This document shows positions 34,827-40,870 of a stretch of DNA of 40,870 nt, piece after piece (the first letter of the stretch is position 1; each line of letters opens with the position of its first letter). The stretch is from contig PLSM01000119.1 in the NCBI GenBank assembly GCA_003165075.1, forward strand, positions 1 to 40,870, read 5' to 3'. Position numbers and translations under genes: made by a program. Source of the DNA: Acidobacteriaceae bacterium (GTDB lineage Bacteria > Acidobacteriota > Terriglobia > Terriglobales > Acidobacteriaceae). Under the pieces are notes generated by a model that had not been told where the DNA came from, ran no database searches, and worked only from the letters and a program-made list of their open reading frames with translations.

Positions 34827-35483
34827 TTGAATAAGAAAAAGAAGAGTCTTTGGGGATTGCGTAGAAGTATGCCAGATCAGGAAACAGAGTTGACGGCGAT
34901 AGATGCACCGGAAGAGGCGGCGCCTGAAGAGGCGCGTGGCCCCGCAGCAGAGACCGCTGCGGAAGGTGATGGAACAGCAGAGGTTGTGGCTCCCCTGAGT
35001 CACGAAGATTTTGACCGGCTTAAGGCAGAACTTGAGCAGTTGAGGGCTGAGCGCGATCAGCTGCTGGACCGGCTGGCCCGGTTGCAGGCCGAGTTTGAAA
35101 ATGCCCGCAAGCGGGCTGAACGCGAGCGGCTGGAATATCGCGACTACGCAACAGGAAGTGTGGTGGAGCGATTTCTGCCCGTGCTGGACAACTTCGAGCT
35201 GGCGTTGAAGTCCACCGGCTCTGAGGAGCAGTTGCGTTCGGGTGTGGAACTGATCATCAAGCAGATGCAAGATATCCTGGGCCAGCTTCAGGTGCAGCCT
35301 GTGGCGACGGTGGGCGAGGAGTTTGATCCACGCCATCATGAAGCGTTAGGTACGGTGGAGCGCGACGACGTGCCCGACCAACATGTGGCTGAGGAGATTC
35401 GCCGCGGCTACCGGCTACGCGAGCGGCTGTTGCGTCCGGCGCTGGTGCGCGTGGCCTCGAACCCCAAGCAGACGAATGATTGA
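34827..35483 (+). CDS. grpE: Nucleotide exchange factor GrpE (TTG start)
   Basis: GrpE releases ADP from DnaK. The 218-residue protein has a poorly conserved acidic N-terminus, a long coiled coil (about residues 55-105, RLKAELEQLRAERDQLLDRL), and the conserved C-terminal beta domain (VGEEFDPRHHEALGTVE). TTG at 34827 is preferred because GAGGAA precedes it by 7 nt; the ATG at 34869 has only a weak signal. The gap after hrcA is 235 bp with no confident internal promoter. Confidence 0.93.
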   Translation: MNKKKKSLWGLRRSMPDQETELTAIDAPEEAAPEEARGPAAETAAEGDGTAEVVAPLSHEDFDRLKAELEQLRAERDQLLDRLARLQAEFENARKRAERERLEYRDYATGSVVERFLPVLDNFELALKSTGSEEQLRSGVELIIKQMQDILGQLQVQPVATVGEEFDPRHHEALGTVERDDVPDQHVAEEIRRGYRLRERLLRPALVRVASNPKQTND

Positions 35484-35561
35484 ATATAGAGAAACGATAT
35501 CCACATCAGTATTTTGAGGGTCTGAAGATCGCCGGCCCTGGATATGAACTTACGGACTAGA

Positions 35562-35580
35562 GCGCATGTCCTTCATGCGC
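35562..35580 (+). promoter_or_regulatory. Perfect hairpin upstream of dnaJ
   Basis: GCGCATG (35562-35568), loop TCCTT, CATGCGC (35574-35580). It lies just before the purine-rich AAGAAGG of dnaJ. With no T-tract after it, it is more likely an RNA structure or processing signal than a terminator. Confidence 0.5.
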
Positions 35581-35611
35581 AAAGGGATTCCAAGAAGGTT
35601 TGAACACGAGA

Positions 35612-36733
35612 GTGAGCAAAGCTGATTATTACGAGGTTCTGGGCGTTACGCGCGAGGTGAGCGACCAGGAGTTGAAGAGTGCCTATCGCAAGCTGGCGCT
35701 CAAATTCCATCCTGACCGCAACCCCGGTAACCACGCTGCGGAAGAGAAGTTCAAAGAGGCCAGCGAGGCCTACCAGGTACTGAGCGATGCGGACAAGCGC
35801 GCCGCTTATGACCGCTACGGCCACGCCGGGGTGAGTGCAGCCGGAGCAGGCGGCTTTGGCGGACCTTTTGCGGGTAGCGTCGATCTGGGTGACATTTTCG
35901 GCGACCTCTTTGGGGAGATGTTCAACGTGGGCGGGGGGCAGCAGCGCGGCACACGCCAGCGTCGCGGCGACGACCTGCGCTACGACTTGACCATCGACTT
36001 CGAAGACGCGGTCTTCGGCTCTGAGACCGAGGTGAAGATCCGCCGCTGGGAGACGTGCGAACCCTGCCACGGCAGCGGAAGCGCTTCCGGTCGCGGACCC
36101 AGCGTCTGCCCGCAGTGTCATGGCAGGGGACAGATCCGCTACCAGCAGGGGTTCTTCTCTGTGGCCCGCACCTGCACCACCTGCGCGGGCACGGGCTCGA
36201 TCATCAACGACCCATGTCCGATCTGCCGTGGCGAGACTCGTGTGAGCAAGGAACTGAAGCTCAACGTCAAGGTCCCGCCGGGCGTGGAAGAAGGCACCCG
36301 CATCCGCTACGCGGGGGAGGGTGATGCAGGGCGTTCCGCGGGGCCGAACGGCGACCTCTATGTAATTCTCTCGATCCGCGCGCACGATTTTTTTGAGCGC
36401 GAGGGCCACAATCTGCATTGCGTGATTCCCATCAGCTTTCCCCAGGCAGCTTTAGGTGCGGAGATCGAGATTCCGGCGATCGACGGGTCGGTAACCCTGA
36501 AGATTCCCGAGGGTACGCAAAGCGGCCGTGAACTGTCCATCCGCGGACGGGGCGTTCCATTTCTGAACGAGAGGGGACGCGGCGATCTAATCGTGAAGGT
36601 GCTGGTGCAGGTTCCCAAAAAGCTGAGCCGTGCCCAACGCGAGTTGGTGGCGGAGCTGGCCGAGTCGCTGATCGTGGACAACAAGCCCGCATCTCCGGGG
36701 CTCCTGGAAAAGATGAAGGACCTGTTCAACTAA
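35612..36733 (+). CDS. dnaJ: Chaperone DnaJ
   Basis: This is the DnaK co-chaperone. The 373-residue protein contains the J domain with HPD at 33-35, a G/F-rich linker (about 74-110) and the zinc-finger domain with four CXXC repeats at about 149-209 ([32 protein letters not shown]; the last lacks the usual second glycine), then the substrate-binding C-terminal domains. The GTG at 35612 gives the canonical beginning [12 protein letters not shown]; a TTG at 35600 would add four residues but sits directly against AAGAAGG. The gene follows grpE by 128 bp. Confidence 0.95.
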   Translation: MSKADYYEVLGVTREVSDQELKSAYRKLALKFHPDRNPGNHAAEEKFKEASEAYQVLSDADKRAAYDRYGHAGVSAAGAGGFGGPFAGSVDLGDIFGDLFGEMFNVGGGQQRGTRQRRGDDLRYDLTIDFEDAVFGSETEVKIRRWETCEPCHGSGSASGRGPSVCPQCHGRGQIRYQQGFFSVARTCTTCAGTGSIINDPCPICRGETRVSKELKLNVKVPPGVEEGTRIRYAGEGDAGRSAGPNGDLYVILSIRAHDFFEREGHNLHCVIPISFPQAALGAEIEIPAIDGSVTLKIPEGTQSGRELSIRGRGVPFLNERGRGDLIVKVLVQVPKKLSRAQRELVAELAESLIVDNKPASPGLLEKMKDLFN

Positions 36734-36923
36734 GCGAGCAGGATATCGGCCAGAGAGGTCAAGCTCCGATGAACGGAATGTTGCTTTCGTACCCTCGCTG
36801 GGAGCCTGGGGTCTCGTGTACTATGCGCCGTACAGCCAGGTTGTTTCGTCCCTAATTAAATAAGTACCGATTGAGATAAGATCGCAAGAATTCCAGCCGA
36901 CATATAGAATCTCAACCAAGCGG

Positions 36924-36937
36924 TATAATCTCGCAGA
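36924..36937 (+). promoter_or_regulatory. -10 box placing transcription start at the kinase ATG
   Basis: TATAAT lies at 36924-36929, only 7 nt before the ATG at 36937. No ribosome site is present in the gap. A start 7-8 nt after the -10 would coincide with the A of the ATG, indicating a leaderless mRNA. The -35 region is weak. Confidence 0.6.
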
Positions 36938-39552
36938 TGCCACTGAGTCCACGCACCATCATCGACCAGTACGAGATACTTGCGCCTATTGGCTCAGGCG
37001 GCATGGGCGAAGTCTATCGTGCCCGGGACTCACGCCTGAATCGCGAGGTTGCGATCAAGGTCCTGCCCCAACTCTTCACTACCGATCCGGACCGCTTGCG
37101 CCGCTTTGAGCAGGAAGCACGCGCGGCAGCAGCGTTGAAGCATCCCAATATCCTGGTGGTTTATGAGTTGGGAAGTTATGACAGGGTTCCCTACCTGGTG
37201 TCGGAGTTACTGGAAGGTGAGACGCTACGAGAGCGGCTCAGGCAGGGATCTTTGCCGTTGCGCAAAGTAATTGATTATGGAACACAGATTGCGAGCGGCC
37301 TGGCGGCAGCGCACGAGAAGGGGATTGTTCATCGCGATCTGAAGCCGGAGAATCTGTTCCTTACCAAGGATGGACAGGTCAAGATTCTGGACTTCGGTTT
37401 GGCCAAGATGATGCCGGGGAATGAATTGGCCACGGGATTGGAGCGAGGTTCGGCAGACCAGACCGAGCCTGGTTACGTGATGGGGACCGCAAGTTATATG
37501 TCCCCAGAGCAGGTGAGGGGGCAAGCCGCCGACCATCGCTCAGACATATTTGCCTTCAGCGCGATCCTCTATGAGATGCTCACGGGGATACGGGCGTTTC
37601 AGAAGCCGACTTCGGCAGAAACGATGAGTGCGATTCTGAACGAGGATCCTCTCCCTGTCGCACAACTGGCACCGAACACGCCGTTGGCACTGCAGAGAGT
37701 TTTGCATCGCGGTCTGGAAAAGAATGCGGAGCAGCGGTTTCAATCGGCCTCGGATTTGGCATTTGCACTGGAGGCACTTTCAGATACGACCATCCTTACG
37801 CTACCTGTGGGCCGAATGCCGGCGAAGCAGGGACCCAGTCGCTTGCGACCCGGCATTGTGGGAGGGGTGCTGGCGGTTTTACTCACGTTCGCGGTAATTG
37901 CTTATTTTTTCACACGGCCTGCGCCCATACCCAGAGTTTCGAACTACGTGCAGCTCACGCATGACGGCCTGCAGAAGTCACTGATCGGAACGGATGGTTC
38001 AAGGCTCTATCTGAGCCTGATCACATCAGCCATGGGGGGCGTGTCAGCGCTTCAAACCGCAGGCGGCGAGCAGACCAGGATTCCCATGCCCGGCTCGGAT
38101 ATGGTTCCGGTTTCCCTATCGCCGGATGGTTCCCAGTTTCTTTTAGTGGAAGGGAAGGGAGTGCCTCTGACTGGGCCGCTGTGGAGCCTTCCTGTTCTGG
38201 GCGGTTCACCGCGAAGGCTGGGAGATGCGGTGGGAACTGACGCTGCCTGGTCGCCCGACGGAAAGATGCTGGCCTATACCAACGGGAACGATTTGTACCT
38301 GGCCAAGGCCGACGGGACAGAATCGCGCAAACTTCTGGCGATGAACAGCCTGGTTTCTGACCCGACCTGGGCGCCCGATGGAAGCCGCCTAAGGTTTGGC
38401 ACTTCAGACTTTTCGGGCACCGGAATTGGCCAGCACATGATCTGGGAGGTATCGACAGAGGGGCTAAACCCTCACCGCCTGCTGGCCGGCTGGCACAATC
38501 CGCCTGACGAGTGCTGCGGCGACTGGACTGCCGACGGAAAATACTTTGTCTTTCAGTCCCAAGGGCAGATCTGGGCGATGCCGACGGAGCACAGACTCCT
38601 GCACCCGGAGCCTCGGCCTATTCAACTAACGTCAAGTCCCATGTCGCTCCACTCCGCAGTTCCCAGCAAGGATGGGAAGAAGCTGTTTGTGGTGGGCCGA
38701 ACTTATCGCGGAGTCCTGACACGCTGCGATTTGAAATCAGGCCAGTTCCTGCCGTTTCTCAATGGGATATCGGCGGAGTATGTGGCATTTTCAAAAAATG
38801 GGCAGTGGGTTGCCTATGTTTCTTATCCAGAAGGCACACTGTGGAAGAGCAAAGCGGATGGAAGCGAGAGAGTGCAGTTGACCTTCCCCCCGCTACGTGC
38901 TGTTTTGCCCCGTTGGTCTCCTGATGGGCAGACAATTATCTTTTTCGACTTTCCGGTGAGTTCAACGCACCCGGGCCGAGTCTATGAGATTTCGTCTGAG
39001 CGGGGAAGTCCTCGTGAGATCATGCCCCTCGATACACACAATCAGCAGGATCCAAACTGGTCGCCAGACGGGGGCAAGATCGTCTTTTCAGGTGATCCCA
39101 ATGACGCCGCCGTTGCCAATGCCGCGCCGGCCATCCGCGTGTTCGATCTGCAAAGCCAGCAGGTTTCCACGCTGCCGGGCTCGGAAGGGCTATTTTCACC
39201 GCGTTGGTCGCCGGACGGACGGTACATTGCGGCAATGACGAGCGACTCCAGCACCGTCCTGCTGTTTGATTTCCATACGCAAAAATGGACCGAGCTTGCC
39301 AAGGGCACATTAGGCTGGCTGGTTTGGTCGAGGGACGGGCAGTCTATCTACGCTCTTGATTTCACGGGCAACGGCGCGGTGGTCAGGATCCGCGTCAACG
39401 ATCATACGAAGGAACGTGTCGTCGATCTAAAGGATTTTGTAACCACCGGCGAATACGGCGGGGCACTGTCTCTCATGCCGGATGATTCGCCACTGCTATT
39501 GCGCGACAGTGGCACGCAAGACGTATATGCGCTGGATTGGGAAGAGCCTTAG
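36937..39552 (+). CDS. Transmembrane Ser/Thr protein kinase with PD40/TolB-like sensor
   Basis: The 871-residue Hanks-type kinase has a cytoplasmic catalytic domain (about residues 12-285) with the Gly-rich loop GSGGMGEVYRARD, K41, HRDLKPEN (132-139), DFG (152-154) and SPEQVRG. One transmembrane helix lies at about 307-326, and the extracytoplasmic region consists of PD40/WD40-like beta-propeller repeats (WSPDGKMLAY, WAPDGSRLRF, WSPDGQTIIF, WSPDGGKIVF, WSPDGRYIAA). This architecture is abundant in Acidobacteriota; signals and substrates are unknown. All catalytic residues are intact. The gene is monocistronic. Confidence 0.96.
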   Translation: MPLSPRTIIDQYEILAPIGSGGMGEVYRARDSRLNREVAIKVLPQLFTTDPDRLRRFEQEARAAAALKHPNILVVYELGSYDRVPYLVSELLEGETLRERLRQGSLPLRKVIDYGTQIASGLAAAHEKGIVHRDLKPENLFLTKDGQVKILDFGLAKMMPGNELATGLERGSADQTEPGYVMGTASYMSPEQVRGQAADHRSDIFAFSAILYEMLTGIRAFQKPTSAETMSAILNEDPLPVAQLAPNTPLALQRVLHRGLEKNAEQRFQSASDLAFALEALSDTTILTLPVGRMPAKQGPSRLRPGIVGGVLAVLLTFAVIAYFFTRPAPIPRVSNYVQLTHDGLQKSLIGTDGSRLYLSLITSAMGGVSALQTAGGEQTRIPMPGSDMVPVSLSPDGSQFLLVEGKGVPLTGPLWSLPVLGGSPRRLGDAVGTDAAWSPDGKMLAYTNGNDLYLAKADGTESRKLLAMNSLVSDPTWAPDGSRLRFGTSDFSGTGIGQHMIWEVSTEGLNPHRLLAGWHNPPDECCGDWTADGKYFVFQSQGQIWAMPTEHRLLHPEPRPIQLTSSPMSLHSAVPSKDGKKLFVVGRTYRGVLTRCDLKSGQFLPFLNGISAEYVAFSKNGQWVAYVSYPEGTLWKSKADGSERVQLTFPPLRAVLPRWSPDGQTIIFFDFPVSSTHPGRVYEISSERGSPREIMPLDTHNQQDPNWSPDGGKIVFSGDPNDAAVANAAPAIRVFDLQSQQVSTLPGSEGLFSPRWSPDGRYIAAMTSDSSTVLLFDFHTQKWTELAKGTLGWLVWSRDGQSIYALDFTGNGAVVRIRVNDHTKERVVDLKDFVTTGEYGGALSLMPDDSPLLLRDSGTQDVYALDWEEP

Positions 39553-39716
39553 AGCGGCTCCACAATTCACGTGCCCTTGTCAGCCGCGTGCAAGGTGGCG
39601 CCTTCTTGAGGAAGATGTCACTTGAGGGCAATGGGGTTCGGGGTTTTGCAACTGTGGAACCGCTGTCGCGATCGCGGAATGGACGGAAGTGTCTATTCTA
39701 AGTTTTGCTAATTTTA

Positions 39717-39792
39717 TGGTGGAGCTGAGCGGGATCGAACCGCTGACCTCCTCGTTGCGAACGAGGCGCTCTCCCAGCTGAGCTACAGCCCC
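39717..39792 (-). tRNA. tRNA-Ala (anticodon CGC)
   Basis: The minus strand folds into a full cloverleaf of 76 nt beginning GGGGCUG and ending with the encoded CCA. The acceptor stem has the G3:U70 pair that identifies alanine tRNAs. The anticodon stem CCUCG/CGAGG encloses the loop UUCGCAA, giving anticodon CGC (codon GCG), and the T loop is UUCGAUC. A matching strong terminator was not seen. Confidence 0.97.
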
Positions 39793-39847
39793 ATAACTTT
39801 CTTATCTTACCAGTGATTGCCGATTCATGGAAACCGCGCACCGCCGG

Positions 39848-40312
39848 TCAGCGCGCGTACGAATACGTCCCGCACAGGTCCGGCGAGTGTGCGATGGCGT
39901 CGAATGTAAACACTGGCTCCACTTCGCCGGAAAAGAACGCCACCTCCAGCGTCTTGCCTGCGACGTAGGTCACCATCCACTCGGTATCTTCCGTTCCGCA
40001 GAGCGTGTTCTTGTGCAGAAAACGCTGCGCCGCCGGTACGTTCAGCCGGTAGAGCGCGCCGGCACCCGCGGTGTTCACATCCGCGTCGAAGACCGCGCTC
40101 ACTTCCTCTGGCTTCAGGCTCCGGATGGGCGCGATCGTAAACCCCTTGAAGTTGATGGAGAGCTTCGTCTCCGAGATGGTGATGTTACCGGTCACGCTGG
40201 CCGCCGTGTTGCTGGCTGCCTGCCAGTAACCTCGATCCTGCTTCTGTGCCGCGCTGTGCAGCGCGCACGCCAGCATAGGAATCGCAACGGCCGCTCTCAA
40301 CAAACTTCGCAT
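39848..40312 (-). CDS. Exported protein of unknown function
   Basis: This 154-residue product (from the ATG at 40312) has a signal peptide (LLRAAVAIPMLACALHSAAQ) and a mature domain rich in beta strands with two cysteines (TLCGTEDTEWMVTYVAG and SPDLCGTYSYAR) that may form a disulfide. I do not recognise the family. In-frame starts at 40339 (ATG) and 40354 (GTG) exist, but the latter lies inside the hairpin after rho. No strong ribosome site helps the choice. The gene follows rho on the same strand and precedes tRNA-Ala. Confidence 0.72.
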   Translation of the reverse strand: MRSLLRAAVAIPMLACALHSAAQKQDRGYWQAASNTAASVTGNITISETKLSINFKGFTIAPIRSLKPEEVSAVFDADVNTAGAGALYRLNVPAAQRFLHKNTLCGTEDTEWMVTYVAGKTLEVAFFSGEVEPVFTFDAIAHSPDLCGTYSYAR

Positions 40313-40339
40313 CGCCAAAACTCTATCGCGTGCTTGCAT

Positions 40340-40366
40340 AAAGACCGGGGACACACCCCGGCCTTT
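40340..40366 (-). terminator. Hairpin after rho
   Basis: AAAG-A-CCGGGG, loop ACACA, CCCCGG-C-CTTT forms a 10-pair stem with one A/C mismatch about 20 bp after the rho stop. On the minus strand it is followed by only a short T-containing run (TCTTTATG), so it is a moderate terminator candidate. Confidence 0.6.
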
Positions 40367-40385
40367 GTGCTTTGCACCACCCAGA

Positions 40386-40870
40386 CTACAACTGATTCAT
40401 ATTGGCCAGGAACTCGGCGTTGTTGCGCACCTTTTCCAGGCGGCTGATCAACAACTCCATGGCCTCGACCGGCGACAGCGGGTTGAGTACTTTGCGCAGA
40501 ATCCAGACGCGTGACAAATCGTCCTTGGGAATGAGTAGCTCTTCCTTGCGAGTGCCGGAGCGTTGAATGTCGATGGCCGGGAAGACACGCTTATCGACCA
40601 GCTTGCGGTCGAGAATGATTTCCATGTTGCCAGTGCCCTTGAACTCTTCAAAAATGACTTCGTCCATGCGGGAACCGGTATCGATCAGTGCGGTTGAAAT
40701 GATAGTCAGCGAGCCGCCTTCCTCAATGTTGCGAGCAGCGCCGAAGAAGCGCTTGGGCCGCTGCAGGGCGTTGGAATCGACGCCGCCTGAGAGCACCTTG
40801 CCGGAGGGGGGCACGATGGTATTGTAGGCACGCGCCAGGCGGGTGATCGAATCCAGCAGAATTACCACGT
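40386..40870 (-). CDS. rho: Transcription termination factor Rho, C-terminal part (5' end outside window)
   Basis: Rho is the hexameric RNA helicase that ends transcription. The frame is open to the right edge; 161 codons of a protein usually over 415 residues are seen. The part begins at Walker B ([15 protein letters not shown]) and includes the Q-loop region [40 protein letters not shown], the R-loop region [16 protein letters not shown] and [10 protein letters not shown]. Stop codon TAG at 40388-40386. Identity with the Escherichia coli protein is high across the segment. Confidence 0.97.
   Translation of the reverse strand, partial: VVILLDSITRLARAYNTIVPPSGKVLSGGVDSNALQRPKRFFGAARNIEEGGSLTIISTALIDTGSRMDEVIFEEFKGTGNMEIILDRKLVDKRVFPAIDIQRSGTRKEELLIPKDDLSRVWILRKVLNPLSPVEAMELLISRLEKVRNNAEFLANMNQL

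Noticed and set aside
40352..40354. GTG as start of the exported 154-residue protein
   Set aside because: It lies inside the loop of the hairpin after rho and would add 14 residues before the signal peptide.
1..40870. CRISPR array, rRNA or complete insertion sequence
   Set aside because: No regularly spaced direct repeats with unique spacers, no rRNA-like sequence, and no transposase with paired ends were found.

Overview
The window looks like a chromosomal segment from an acidobacterium, probably class Terriglobia (Acidobacteriaceae-type). This rests on gene content and style: many secreted proteins with Ala-rich signal peptides, plant-polysaccharide glycosidases (GH106, GH105), a Gfo/Idh/MocA oxidoreductase with a twin-arginine leader, a DUF6807 protein, a Ser/Thr kinase with a PD40/TolB-like sensor, and LpxB showing a Gram-negative envelope. 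No taxonomic marker such as 16S rRNA is present, so this is inference. The two edge genes, aconitase (left) and rho (right), are cut by the window.

Layout. 1-8.0 kb: the C-terminal part of acnA converges on a minus-strand carbohydrate cluster (GH106 alpha-L-rhamnosidase, Gfo/Idh/MocA oxidoreductase, DUF6807). 8.4-14 kb: a plus-strand envelope block. An AmgK-like sugar kinase fused to a RapZ C-terminal domain overlaps a MurU-like nucleotidyltransferase by 4 bp; lpxB follows, then a secreted M1-peptidase-like protein that has lost its zinc site and carries TPRs. 14-21 kb: an RlpA-type protein and a GH24 lysozyme are divergent across a palindrome-rich spacer. Then come a GH105 hydrolase, small and secreted unknowns, a YvlD/holin-family membrane protein, an ECF sigma factor with a coupled membrane protein, a YfgM-like TPR protein and a conserved unknown.

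21.1-26.9 kb is different: long non-coding stretches, more A/T-rich sequence, C-tract elements with hairpins at both ends, a 13-bp tandem repeat, and a near-identical ~45-bp direct repeat bracketing a divergent gene pair. Its proteins (beta-helix, small cupin-like, Asp-box propeller) are all predicted to be exported. I read this as an accessory island.

26.9-40.9 kb returns to housekeeping genes: Bax-inhibitor-1 family protein, an alpha-glucan phosphorylase with an N-terminal PtsP-like GAF domain, DAHP synthase, a DUF1684 protein, hrcA-grpE-dnaJ behind a full-consensus sigma-70 promoter, the Ser/Thr kinase (apparently leaderless), tRNA-Ala(CGC), a secreted unknown and rho.

The strongest candidates for something new are the kinase-RapZ fusion with its MurU-like partner beside lpxB (amino-sugar sensing tied to envelope precursor supply), the GAF-gated glucan phosphorylase, and the repeat-bracketed island. 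No prophage, complete insertion sequence or CRISPR array was found.
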